Assembly: GCF_012641405.1 (NCBI RefSeq)
Contig: NZ_JABAII010000006.1
Location: 248,001-312,000 of the forward strand
Length of the DNA: 64,000 nt
Direction: 5' to 3'
DNA from: Rhizobium sp. P40RR-XXII
Lineage (GTDB): Bacteria; Pseudomonadota; Alphaproteobacteria; Rhizobiales; Rhizobiaceae
In this document: positions 25,053 through 33,439 of the stretch, piece by piece
Layout of the letters: every line of letters begins with the position of its first letter
Position numbering within the stretch: position 1 is the stretch's first letter
Position numbers and translations under genes: made by a program
The notes under the pieces: model-generated
The model's database searches: none
The model's input: only the letters and a program-made list of their open reading frames with translations
What the model was told of the DNA's origin: nothing

Positions 25053-26556
25053 GACTGTACTCCTTGTAGGCGAGTGAGAGGATCCTGCTCTCTTCGAATT
25101 GGTCCCGAGGCATTTCTCCGGCTATTTTGCCGTTCGAGAAAACGATAATGCGATGGCAAATGCTCATGAGCTCCGGCAGATCGGACGATACGACCAGAAC
25201 ACCCTTTCCCTCGGCGGCGAACCTCCATAGAAGGTCATAGATTTCGGCCTTTGCACCCACGTCGATCCCGCGGGTCGGCTCGTCGAAAATCAACACTTTG
25301 GGGCCGCGGAACAGCCATTTGGCAATGACGACCTTCTGTTGGTTGCCGCCGGAAAATGTCCTGACCACCTGGTGGATGGACGGCGTTTTAATGCGCAGCT
25401 CGCGTGCGAGACGCTGTGAATTGTCATTCTCGATCTTCCGGCTGATCAGGCCGTTGCGGGAGACTTTGCCGAGATCTGTGATGGTGGTGTTTTCGGCGCA
25501 GCTCATGTCGAGCATCAGGCCCTGCATCTTGCGATCTTCGGTTGCCAGACACAGCCCTGCCGCGACAGCATCGCTGGGCGAATTGATCTCGACCAGCTCA
25601 CTGTCAATGCGAATTTCCCCCCCGGCTTTTGCATCTGCGCCGAATATGGCGCGAACTGCCTCGGTCCGACCACTACCCACAAGCCCGGCAATGCCAACGA
25701 TTTCACCCTTGGCCACGGAGAATGACAGCTCTGGACTATTGTGCGTCACCTTCAGACCGGAGACACCGAGCGCCTCACCCGATATGACGCTGTCGCCGCG
25801 AAAAGCGTCGTGTTTCGCGAGCGTTCGCCCTACCATCAGTTCAACGATTTTTGGAATTCCTAGCCCTTCAAGCGGTCGCGTGATCACATGTTGGCCGTCG
25901 CGCAAGATGGTCACGTCATCGCCTACCTCAAAAATCTCTTCGAGCCTGTGCGATATGTAAAGCGTGGTTACGCCCCGCGCCTTCAGCCGCTTCAGAATTT
26001 CGAAGAGACGATCGACTTCCTTGGAGGTCAAGGTTGCCGTCGGTTCGTCAAGGACCAGAAGCTTGCTCTCGTAACAGAGCGCCTTGGCGATCTCGAGAAG
26101 CTGAAGCTGCGCTAGGCTCAAGCTGCTGGCAAGCGTTGTCGGCGCCACGTTGAGGCCGACTTCTGCCAGCAACTCTGCCGCCCTGGCGTTCATTTGCTTG
26201 TAGTTCACCAGGCCGTATCGGCGTGGGAGATGTTCGAAAAGGAGATTTTCACCAACGGTGAGGTTGGATAGGGGATGCAGTTCCTGATGGATGACGCGAA
26301 TGCCGGCCTTAAAGGCCTCCAGAGGAGAAGCCGGATCGTAGCGCTGGCCGTCGAACACGATATGACCGTCATCCGGCTTAAGGACACCGCCAAGGAGGTT
26401 GATCAGCGTGGATTTTCCGGCACCGTTTTCGCCGAGAAGGACGTGTCCCTTGCCGCGACCAATGCCAATGGAAACATCTTTGAGCGCGACGACGCCCGGG
26501 AAGCGCTTACCTATTCCTTCCAGCTTCAGGATGTAGTCATCTGGTGTGCCTGACAC
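25036..26556 (-). CDS. Ribose-type sugar ABC ATPase, two NBDs (RbsA family)
   Basis: A 506-residue duplicated ATPase. The first half has Walker A GENGAGKST and signature LSLAQLQLLEIAKAL (LSxxQ variant common in RbsA); Walker B LLVLDEPTATLT. The second half has the degenerate Walker A region VGIAGLVGSGRTEAV, with a full signature FSGGNQQKVVIAKWL and DEPTRGIDVGAKAEIY. I start at GTG 26556, with GAGGTGGG upstream; the frame runs back to 26649 without a better start. It lies 171 bp behind the binding-protein gene, after a strong hairpin. Confidence 0.93.
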   Translation of the reverse strand: MSGTPDDYILKLEGIGKRFPGVVALKDVSIGIGRGKGHVLLGENGAGKSTLINLLGGVLKPDDGHIVFDGQRYDPASPLEAFKAGIRVIHQELHPLSNLTVGENLLFEHLPRRYGLVNYKQMNARAAELLAEVGLNVAPTTLASSLSLAQLQLLEIAKALCYESKLLVLDEPTATLTSKEVDRLFEILKRLKARGVTTLYISHRLEEIFEVGDDVTILRDGQHVITRPLEGLGIPKIVELMVGRTLAKHDAFRGDSVISGEALGVSGLKVTHNSPELSFSVAKGEIVGIAGLVGSGRTEAVRAIFGADAKAGGEIRIDSELVEINSPSDAVAAGLCLATEDRKMQGLMLDMSCAENTTITDLGKVSRNGLISRKIENDNSQRLARELRIKTPSIHQVVRTFSGGNQQKVVIAKWLFRGPKVLIFDEPTRGIDVGAKAEIYDLLWRFAAEGKGVLVVSSDLPELMSICHRIIVFSNGKIAGEMPRDQFEESRILSLAYKEYSRVRQH

Positions 26557-26678
26557 GTCCCACCTCACGCATGGTCTATTTCGGATCGGAAATGGCCACC
26601 GGCCATGGCTGACGCCCAGGCTGCTCGAAAACGAGCGACGTCGGAGCATTCAACATGAAAGCGATCGGGCAGCGAATA

Positions 26679-26699
26679 GCGCCGGCCAAGAGCCGGCGC
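26679..26699 (-). terminator. Intercistronic GC-rich hairpin between binding-protein and ATPase genes
   Basis: GCGCCGGC (26679-26686) pairs perfectly with GCCGGCGC (26692-26699) across a 5-nt loop. It sits 29 nt after the binding-protein stop, has no T-run and is followed by the ATPase gene of the same operon. It probably stabilises the binding-protein mRNA end or partly terminates, giving more binding protein than transporter. Confidence 0.65.
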
Positions 26700-26727
26700 C
26701 TCCTTTAGCCTCGGAGCTAAGCCCCGA

Positions 26728-27714
26728 CTATTTGATATCCTTGGCGGTAATGAGCGTGACGTTCGTCTTGACCCAACCGGTGAATTTTTCGCCGGCGAGC
26801 TCACGAAGGCCATACTTAATGCCCATGGCTGCCATCTCGGCACCATACTGCTCGACAGTGGCAAGCATCTTGCCGTCCTTGATCAACGGCCTGACAGACG
26901 GAATGTTATCGAAACCCACCACCTTGATCTTGCCGCTCTGGCCGGATGCATCAAGCGCCTTGACGACACCGAGAGCCATGGAGTCGTTTGCAGCCATGAC
27001 GCCCTGAATATCCTTATACTTCGTCAGGAAATTCGTCATGACGGTGTTCGCTTCCTCGGTCTCCCAATGCGCGGTCTTGCTGTCGAGAAGCTGGAGCTTG
27101 CCGTTCTTGATGGAGTCCATGAAGCCCACCTTGCGCTCCTTGGCGTTGTCAGCCTCAGGATTGCCTTCCAGGATCACGACCTTCGCGCCAGGCCCCAGAT
27201 CCTTGGCAAGCGCATCGCCCGCAAGCTTGGCGCCCTCAGCATTGTCAGGCCCGAAGAAGGCAAGATCGATACCGGCTGCCTTCTTCGCGTCGGCATCCAA
27301 CGGCACGTCGATGTTGATGACCTTGACACCGGCCTTTACGGCCTTCGCAAGCGGAGTGGCCATCGCCTTCGAGTCGGCCGGCGCGACGACGATGATATCG
27401 TATTTCTGCGTCACGAAGTTTTCGACCGCATCGACCTGCGAGGCAAAATCACGCTCGTCCTTCATGCCGACGGCCTTGAAGTCGAACTTGTCCTTGTTTT
27501 CAGCCGCATATTTGTCGGCCCCCGCCTTCATCTGCTTGAAGAACTCATTCGACAAGGACTTCATGATCAGGCCGACCTTAGGCTTACCGGCCGCAAAGGC
27601 GGGCGACACGCCGCAAGACAGCGCAAGCACCAAAGTGCCTGCAAGACCAAACTTCAACGCCGCACGACGCGAGGCGCTGATCAAGACGGATTCATGGTTT
27701 TTGGAATTAGACAT
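26728..27714 (-). CDS. Sugar ABC substrate-binding protein (RbsB family), Tat-exported
   Basis: A 328-residue periplasmic binding protein. A long signal with a twin-arginine motif (SRRAALKFG, about 15-23) ends at AFAAG. The mature protein shows the type I periplasmic fold, including KPKVGLIMKSLSNEFFKQMKAGA, and EGNPEADNAKERKVGF and DNIPSVRPLIKDG near the binding cleft. ATG 27714 has GGAGGAAA upstream; an in-frame start at 27897 is rejected because it leads through the promoter. It is the first gene of the sugar operon and should be controlled by the divergent LacI regulator. Confidence 0.92.
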   Translation of the reverse strand: MSNSKNHESVLISASRRAALKFGLAGTLVLALSCGVSPAFAAGKPKVGLIMKSLSNEFFKQMKAGADKYAAENKDKFDFKAVGMKDERDFASQVDAVENFVTQKYDIIVVAPADSKAMATPLAKAVKAGVKVINIDVPLDADAKKAAGIDLAFFGPDNAEGAKLAGDALAKDLGPGAKVVILEGNPEADNAKERKVGFMDSIKNGKLQLLDSKTAHWETEEANTVMTNFLTKYKDIQGVMAANDSMALGVVKALDASGQSGKIKVVGFDNIPSVRPLIKDGKMLATVEQYGAEMAAMGIKYGLRELAGEKFTGWVKTNVTLITAKDIK

Positions 27715-27766
27715 TTCTTTCCTCCCGACGGTCCTGGGCTCAGCTCCACCTGAGTTGTCAACGACA

Positions 27767-27779
27767 ATGAACCGTTTCA
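27767..27779. promoter_or_regulatory. LacI-family operator O1
   Basis: TGAACCGTTTCA (27768-27779) is a near-palindrome with a central CG, the form LacI/GalR proteins bind. It lies about 10-20 bp downstream of the predicted -10 at 27788-27793, so a bound repressor would block transcription of the binding-protein gene. Confidence 0.65.
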
Positions 27780-27787
27780 CCAGGCAA

Positions 27788-27816
27788 TGGGTAACAACGC
27801 CCCCGAACATTGTCAA
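27788..27816 (-). promoter_or_regulatory. Predicted sigma-70 promoter of the sugar importer operon
   Basis: Minus strand: -35 TTGACA (27811-27816), 17-bp spacer, -10 TACCCA (27788-27793). The -35 is a perfect match; the -10 is weak. The start codon is at 27714. Confidence 0.45.
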
Positions 27817-27882
27817 GGCGATTGAAATGGCGAAAGAAATTAACAAGGCTTGCACTTTCGCTCGTATGTTGCAGTATATGCC

Positions 27883-27894
27883 ATGAACCGTTTC
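27883..27894. promoter_or_regulatory. LacI-family operator O2
   Basis: ATGAACCGTTTC is repeated exactly from 27767-27778. The two sites start 116 bp apart, which is 11 helical turns at 10.5 bp per turn, so the same face of the DNA is presented at both. This geometry suits a tetrameric repressor forming a loop. Confidence 0.6.
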
Positions 27895-28037
27895 CAACGG
27901 CGCTGGGAAATGCCTTCCGTTAGACTATATGCGGTCGATGAATTTGACGTGCAGACTTTGGGTGAAGGCGCTAGAGACCGCCTGGGTCGGGCTGTTGTTG
28001 GGCACTGGTTCCGGAGAAAAAGGACATATGTTCTGTT

Positions 28038-29048
28038 ATGCAAAAAGTCGGAATTCGCGACGTTGCCAAGCTCGCAGGGGTCTCTACGGGGACCGTCTCG
28101 AGAGTCCTGAATGATCACCCATCCGTCACGCACGAATTAAGGACGCGGGTCAATACCATCATAGAGGAACTCGGTTACACGCCGGATCCGTCGGCAAGAA
28201 GCATGCGCAGCAAGATCAGTCGCCTCATCGGCATCGTCATCCCGGATCTGACCAATCCATTCTTTTCCGAACTCGTCCAATCTGCCGAGCAAGCCGCAGC
28301 AACGCACGGCTACAACATCATCGTCATGACATCCTTCGATAACGCTGCGAAGGAAGCCGACCGTATCCGGCAACTGACGAGCCGGAGGGTGGACGGCATC
28401 ATCCTCGTTCCGAGCAACGACTTCCATCCGATCAGGCTGCCAAAAGGGCTGCCAATCGTTGTCGTCGACCGTCTTATGCCGGGGTATTCGGGCATTGCCT
28501 CCGATCATCGCAATGGTGTCCGTCTCGGCGTCGAATATCTCCTAAAGCTGGGGCATCGCCGTATCGGCTTCATTTCAGGACCTGAACATTCGGTTCCAGC
28601 CAATGATCGCCTCAAGGGCTATCTCGATGCGATGATACAAGCCGGCGATAGCGCGGGAACCGCAGCCTCGCCGCTAGTTGCCGAGGCCAACTTCGATTAT
28701 GAAAGCGGACGGCAGGCAGGAAATTATCTGCTGGCGCGTGCCCGCAGCGAGCGTCCGACCGCCATCTTCGCAAGCTCAGATCAGCAGGCGATCGGCTGTA
28801 TGAGAGCGGCATATGACCTTGGTATCCCAATTCCGGCAGCGCTTTCCATTCTTGGGTTCGATGGCATCCCGCTCTCGGATATGACCATCCCGCGCTTAAC
28901 GACGGTGAAGCAACCGATTCAGAAGATCGCGACAGCCGCAGTGGAAGTTCTTCTGAATGAGCAGGGCGCACCGAGCATTGACCATCCGGTCTTGTTGGCC
29001 TGCGAGCTATCTTATGGTGAAACTACCTGCGCACCGCAGCCCGACTGA
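28038..29048 (+). CDS. LacI family transcriptional regulator of the sugar importer
   Basis: A 336-residue repressor. The N-terminal LacI HTH and hinge are textbook: VGIRDVAKLAGVSTGTVSRVLNDHPSVTHELRTRV (about 4-38). The core is a sugar-binding type I periplasmic fold (DLTNPFFSELVQSAEQAAATHGYNI), with the conserved ligand loops ASSDQQAIG and GFDGIPLSDMTIPRLTTV. It is divergent from the binding-protein gene. The ribosome site is poor. Two ATGAACCGTTTC operators lie in the shared gap. The inducer is presumably the imported sugar or its phosphate. Confidence 0.93.
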   Translation: MQKVGIRDVAKLAGVSTGTVSRVLNDHPSVTHELRTRVNTIIEELGYTPDPSARSMRSKISRLIGIVIPDLTNPFFSELVQSAEQAAATHGYNIIVMTSFDNAAKEADRIRQLTSRRVDGIILVPSNDFHPIRLPKGLPIVVVDRLMPGYSGIASDHRNGVRLGVEYLLKLGHRRIGFISGPEHSVPANDRLKGYLDAMIQAGDSAGTAASPLVAEANFDYESGRQAGNYLLARARSERPTAIFASSDQQAIGCMRAAYDLGIPIPAALSILGFDGIPLSDMTIPRLTTVKQPIQKIATAAVEVLLNEQGAPSIDHPVLLACELSYGETTCAPQPD

Positions 29049-29273
29049 ATGCTGATGGGATATTCGCCGCGGATTCACAATGGAGCTGTGGCTGGGCAAA
29101 AAATCCACGCCGGAGGCTCGCTGGTCCGTGTACCAAGCAACATCCGACGAATACTGCGACTATTTTTGGTTCGATGCGCAATAACGCTTAAATATTCGCG
29201 GCCGCTGCTCACCAGCTAACAATGCGTTCATGCAGCCAGCCTACGAAAATCCCGTCAATTGGGAGAATTCAAA

Positions 29274-29684
29274 ATGCATGAGATTAAGAAGGCTCTGCGG
29301 GCAATTGCTTTTACGGCAGCTCTGGCCCCGACGTCGACAGCTTGGGCGTCAGGATTTGAGAACATCATCATCTCGAACGCCAAGGATGCCGACGTGACGG
29401 AGACGACGCTTCCGGCAAACAGTGCTGCGATTTATCTGTCAGCGGACATTGATGAAGTCAGCTCCGGCTCAAAAATCACCGTTTCCTGGATCGCTATTGA
29501 TACCAACGACGTAGCGCCCGCAAATTATAAGATTGACGAAGTCAGTTTCGATATCGGCTCTCTGGAAAACCATGTCAACTCGTCGCTTAGCAAACCGAAT
29601 GCGGGCTTCCCCGTCGGCAAATACGAGGCCGTCCTGTCCGTGGACGGCAAGGTGATGGAGACCGTCGACTTCTCCATCAAGTAG
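29274..29684 (+). CDS. Small secreted beta-sandwich-like protein, unknown
   Basis: A 136-residue exported protein. The signal peptide is 1-24 (cut after AWAS). The mature part is beta-rich and acidic, with DKGTVSWIAIDTNDVAPANYKIDEVSF-like strands (seen as KITVSWIAIDTND and YKIDEVSFDI), followed by GKYEAVLSVDGKVMETVDFSIK, which suggests an Ig-like or adhesin-like fold. GGGAG precedes the ATG at 29274. It stands alone between the LacI gene and the DUF4239 gene. No family recognised. Confidence 0.6.
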   Translation: MHEIKKALRAIAFTAALAPTSTAWASGFENIIISNAKDADVTETTLPANSAAIYLSADIDEVSSGSKITVSWIAIDTNDVAPANYKIDEVSFDIGSLENHVNSSLSKPNAGFPVGKYEAVLSVDGKVMETVDFSIK

Positions 29685-30019
29685 GCTCACCTAGAGCATT
29701 AAGCACGATCCAAGGGAATTGCTGGACCCTCACCTCGGCAGAGCGCGTGACAACGATTATGGCGTTTAAGATCGGCGCTGTTGACTTCGCGGCGGTTCTG
29801 TTCGCGCTGGCCGGTTCGTTGAGATTTCCCGTTGCGATCGAGCTCGCCTTGAAGAGAACGATGCCGGCAGCTCCAAGCTTGTCTCGCCATCTGTTTCGTC
29901 GATGTGAACGGCGCAAGTAAAATTCGCCTTCACGCTGCGCGATCGCGGAGCTTTTGTCCTCCCGCCCCATCGAAATACATGACATACTCAATAACCAGAT
30001 GTAGCTGGAGCATTTTCCG
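29685..30019. other. Intergenic region, no gene supported
   Basis: About 335 bp between the secreted protein gene and the DUF4239 gene. A minus-strand open frame covers it and continues into the next gene, but it has no ribosome site and rare-codon composition, so I reject it. No terminator, promoter or repeat stands out. Confidence 0.5.
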
Positions 30020-30820
30020 ATGCCGCGAGAAGCCGTCTGGACCCTGGTTTTGTTTGTTCTCCTCATAGTGAGCGCCGCAGTCGGTTCGATATTACGCGCC
30101 AGGCTGCCTGCTCCGCACCGCGGTACCGAGACGATAGACTTCCTTCGAGCGGTGACGGCTTTGCTTGTGACTTTTGCGGCGCTCGTGATGAGCCTGCTTT
30201 TGGCATCGGAATTGACCGCATTCACCACTGCCTCCCGCGATCGCAACCGTTACGCCGCCGGTCTGGCGGAAATGGACGTCTGCCTCAAAAACTACGGGTC
30301 CGCATTGGATAGTGAGAGACAACTCTTGCACAGCTACACCGCCGCTGTCATTGCCAGCACATGGCCGGGAGAACCGCTTCCGCCGGGAATGATCTATCCT
30401 GACGTATCAAAATTGCCTCTGATTGGTGAAGCACCCACGCTTGGGGCGCTTGTGAACACCATAGGCCTCGGCATTGCCCACCAGCAGCCAAACGATCCCT
30501 TGCACCAGGTGCTCGTGACCCGTTGCAATCAGCTCTTCAGCAATCTCATGGTCGCGCGATGGACCGTGATAGAAGATGCGCACGGCTCGCTTTCGGCGCC
30601 GTTTCTCGACGTCCTGATCTTCTGGCTTATGCTGGTATTTCTGAGCTTCGGTCTTCAGGCTCCCAGAAACCCGCTTACAGGCTCCATTGTCGCCGTCGCC
30701 ATCGTTTCGGTGGCGAGCGTGATGTTCGTCATCCTGGATCTTGATCTTCCCTATGGCGGCTTTTTTGGTATTTCGAGCACGTCCATGCGGCATGCGCTCG
30801 CCGACATGCTGGCGCAATAG
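30020..30820 (+). CDS. DUF4239 (bestrophin-like) membrane protein
   Basis: A 266-residue inner-membrane protein with hydrophobic segments at about 7-27, 45-67, 195-215 and 222-245. The central region (about 75-190) is soluble. The pattern ETIDFLRAVTALLVTFAALVMSLLLASELTAF followed by FWLMLVFLSFGLQAPRNP fits the DUF4239 family, which has been likened to bestrophins. No catalytic motif is known. GGAG stands 9 nt upstream of ATG 30020. It is a single-gene unit. Confidence 0.75.
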   Translation: MPREAVWTLVLFVLLIVSAAVGSILRARLPAPHRGTETIDFLRAVTALLVTFAALVMSLLLASELTAFTTASRDRNRYAAGLAEMDVCLKNYGSALDSERQLLHSYTAAVIASTWPGEPLPPGMIYPDVSKLPLIGEAPTLGALVNTIGLGIAHQQPNDPLHQVLVTRCNQLFSNLMVARWTVIEDAHGSLSAPFLDVLIFWLMLVFLSFGLQAPRNPLTGSIVAVAIVSVASVMFVILDLDLPYGGFFGISSTSMRHALADMLAQ

Positions 30821-31439
30821 CGATCGATCACGCAGAGCGCAAAGATGTAGCGGAGCCGTCACCCCTAATGGACCATGATGCTGCCACAAGCGCCCTCGGG
30901 CCGGCACAATAGACCAGCTCAAAGTTCCAGCGCTGACCGGTGTTTCAGCGACACCGGCCAATCGCGAAAGGCTACCGAATGCCGGACCGGTACCCCCGAG
31001 AAGCAATAGTTACTGGAACTGACGGCGATTGATCCACAAAGGCTTCAAGCGGCGGGGCACAGCGTCCTGTTGCCAAAATGACCGTTGCGAATGAAGTTTC
31101 TCTAGCCGCCGCCGAAAGCAATGCTTCGTGTCACGCGGCAAATTGCAAAAAAGGCGGCAATTCCGGCAGTCGATGCCGAACGCCCCGCCTAAAAGTGCTC
31201 AGCGAGCGTGTTTCGCAAGCAGCGCTTGGTTTTACTTACCTAACGTCTCTTGTGGTCAACAAATGTACAGATTGTAAAAATTTCGAATTCCCCGATAACG
31301 ACAGAAACTCCAGACATTAGTAATTTGTTAATTATAGTCCTCGCCGAAACTATATTTAGGCGCTAGGAAAAAACACGGCGCGTAAACAGTACAGCCGTCG
31401 CGACTATGTTTGTGCATCATCGTACAAGTGGAGAGTTCT
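30821..31439. other. Long AT-rich leader region ahead of the polysaccharide operon
   Basis: About 620 bp with no gene I can support. The right part (31240-31400) is much richer in A and T than the surroundings (for example TAATTTGTTAATTATAG at 31321-31337, TATATT at 31351-31356). It probably contains the operon promoter and regulator sites, and the AT-rich patch is a likely target for nucleoid proteins. A short open frame at 31078-31320 has no ribosome site. I could not fit a clean -35/-10 pair. Confidence 0.5.
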
Positions 31440-32453
31440 ATGAATATGCCGCTCAGATATACGAATTTGTATTCGAGAAATTCCGAACGCCGTACCGTTC
31501 TTGTTGCCGGGGGCGCCGGCTTTCTGGGTTCTCATCTCTGTGAGTGGCTACTGCGGGATGGTTGCCAAGTCATCTGTGCCGACGATTTCTCGACCGGGCG
31601 AACGGAGAATTTGCGGCATTTGCTCCGCTACGACGCCTTCAGCTTCGTTCGTCACGATATCGTCAATCCCATCGATCTGCCGGTCGACGAGATTTACAAT
31701 CTAGCCTGTCCCGCGTCCCCCGTGCACTATCAGGCAGACCCGATCCATACGATGAAGACATGCGTCTTCGGTTCGCTGAACCTGCTTGAACTGGCGACAC
31801 GTCACCAAGCCCGCATATTCCAGGCTTCCACCTCGGAAGTCTACGGAGACCCACAGGTACATCCCCAGCCGGAACGCTATTGGGGCCATGTCAACTCGTT
31901 TGGCCCGCGCTCCTGCTACGACGAGGGAAAGCGCTCTGCCGAAACGCTTTTCTACGACTTTCATATGAGACATGGCGTGGACATCAGGATCGCGCGCATC
32001 TTCAATACTTACGGGCCGCGCATGCGTCCCGATGATGGCCGTGTCGTTTCCAATTTTATCGTCCAGGCACTCAAGGGGCAGGATATCACCGTTTACGGCG
32101 ACGGATCGCAGACGCGCTCCTTCTGCTATGTGGACGACCTTATCGAAGGCTTCGTTCGGCTGATGAGGAATCCGTCCGCGCTTCATTCGCCGATCAATCT
32201 GGGCAATCCAGCCGAATTCAGCGTCCGCGAACTTGCCGAACAGGTCATCGCGCTGACGGGTTCGCCATCGAAAATTGTCTACAAACCGCTGCCAATCGAT
32301 GACCCTCGACAGCGTCGTCCCGACATTACGATCGCCAAGCGGGACTTGGGATGGGAGCCGACGGTCGCTCTGGCCGAAGGTCTGAAGTCGACGGCCGCCT
32401 ATTTCGAACGTCAGCTTCATCGGCAAGGCAGCGAACTCGTAGAGGTCATCTGA
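31440..32453 (+). CDS. uxs1: UDP-glucuronate decarboxylase (UDP-xylose synthase)
   Basis: Converts UDP-glucuronate to UDP-xylose in the cytoplasm using NAD+. The 337 residues show the NAD loop GGAGFLG (24-30), the UXS-specific string [18 protein letters not shown] and STSEVYGDP (S/T and E near 131-133). The catalytic YxxxK is Y160/K164 (SCYDEGKR), and the C-terminal [22 protein letters not shown] is diagnostic for decarboxylase rather than epimerase. GGAGAG precedes ATG 31440; upstream residues to 31410 are not needed. It overlaps the next gene by 1 bp. Its substrate is made by the dehydrogenase gene at 35305-36723. The symbol follows the S. meliloti enzyme. Confidence 0.92.
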   Translation: MNMPLRYTNLYSRNSERRTVLVAGGAGFLGSHLCEWLLRDGCQVICADDFSTGRTENLRHLLRYDAFSFVRHDIVNPIDLPVDEIYNLACPASPVHYQADPIHTMKTCVFGSLNLLELATRHQARIFQASTSEVYGDPQVHPQPERYWGHVNSFGPRSCYDEGKRSAETLFYDFHMRHGVDIRIARIFNTYGPRMRPDDGRVVSNFIVQALKGQDITVYGDGSQTRSFCYVDDLIEGFVRLMRNPSALHSPINLGNPAEFSVRELAEQVIALTGSPSKIVYKPLPIDDPRQRRPDITIAKRDLGWEPTVALAEGLKSTAAYFERQLHRQGSELVEVI

Positions 32454-33439
32454 TGTCTGCGCGCACCATCCTCGTCGCGGGCGGAGCCGGCTTCATCGGC
32501 AGCCACACGGCCAAGCTTCTGCATAAAGAGGGTTACGAACCGATCGTCTATGACAATCTTTCCACGGGCCATCTTGAATCGGTCCGCTGGGGGCCATTCA
32601 TAGAGGGGGATATTCTCGATACCCCCCGCCTGGTCGAGACCATCAAGACATACCAGCCCGATGCGATCATCCATTTCGCAGCTTCGGCCTACGTCGGCGA
32701 ATCCGTCGAGGAACCGGCGAAATACTACGCCAACAACGTCAACGGCACGCATTCGCTGCTGGAAGCCTGCCGCGCCACCGGTACCGACAAGCTCATCTTT
32801 TCATCGAGCTGTGCCGTCTATGGCATACCGGATCAGCTGCCGATCCGCGAATGCGAACCGCAGCGCCCCATAAATCCCTATGGCCGCACAAAGCTTATCG
32901 CCGAACACATGCTCGCCGACTATGCGGCAGCCTATGGGCTCCGTTACGTTGCGTTGCGCTATTTCAATGCGGCGGGAGCCGACCCCGAGCAGGAGCTCGG
33001 CGAATGGCACACTCCGGAAACACACCTGATCCCCCGCGCGCTGCTTGCCACGACGGGCTCCATCGACTGCCTCGAGGTCTATGGCGATGATTACGACACC
33101 CCGGACGGCACCTGCGTCCGCGATTACATCCACGTCATGGATCTGGCTCGCGGCCACGCTCTCGCCGTGAAATATCTGATGGCGGGCGGCGCCAACCTTG
33201 CCATCAATCTGGGAACCGGTCACGGGACGTCGATCAGAGAGGTTCTGGACGCTATCGGACTTGCCTCGAAACGCTCCGTGCCGGTCACCATGCGCCCTCG
33301 CCGGCCAGGCGATCCGCCGGCGCTTTATGCGGCATCGGATCTCGCCGCCGAAAAACTCGGCTTCCAGCCTCTGTATTCCGATATCGGAACCATCATCCGA
33401 ACGGCAGCCCCATTCTTCGGATTGGAGACTCAATCGTGA
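32453..33439 (+). CDS. uxe1: NDP-sugar 4-epimerase (GalE family), probable UDP-xylose 4-epimerase
   Basis: NAD-dependent epimerase of 328 residues, GalE-like. Seen: GGAGFIG (10-16), substrate region KLIFSSSCAVYGIPDQLPI (S117-S119) and the catalytic pair Y143/K147 (NPYGRTK). The length and the motif ALRYFNAAGADPE fit GalE. In S. meliloti the gene directly behind uxs1 is a UDP-xylose 4-epimerase (Uxe1) that makes UDP-arabinose; the order uxs1-uxe1 here is the same. Specificity cannot be settled from the sequence alone: UDP-glucose 4-epimerase remains possible. Overlaps the GT2 gene by 4 bp (GTGA). Confidence 0.85.
   Translation: MSARTILVAGGAGFIGSHTAKLLHKEGYEPIVYDNLSTGHLESVRWGPFIEGDILDTPRLVETIKTYQPDAIIHFAASAYVGESVEEPAKYYANNVNGTHSLLEACRATGTDKLIFSSSCAVYGIPDQLPIRECEPQRPINPYGRTKLIAEHMLADYAAAYGLRYVALRYFNAAGADPEQELGEWHTPETHLIPRALLATTGSIDCLEVYGDDYDTPDGTCVRDYIHVMDLARGHALAVKYLMAGGANLAINLGTGHGTSIREVLDAIGLASKRSVPVTMRPRRPGDPPALYAASDLAAEKLGFQPLYSDIGTIIRTAAPFFGLETQS

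Noticed and set aside
31078..31320. 80-residue open frame ahead of the polysaccharide operon
   Set aside because: No ribosome site; C-terminal part falls in the AT-rich promoter patch.
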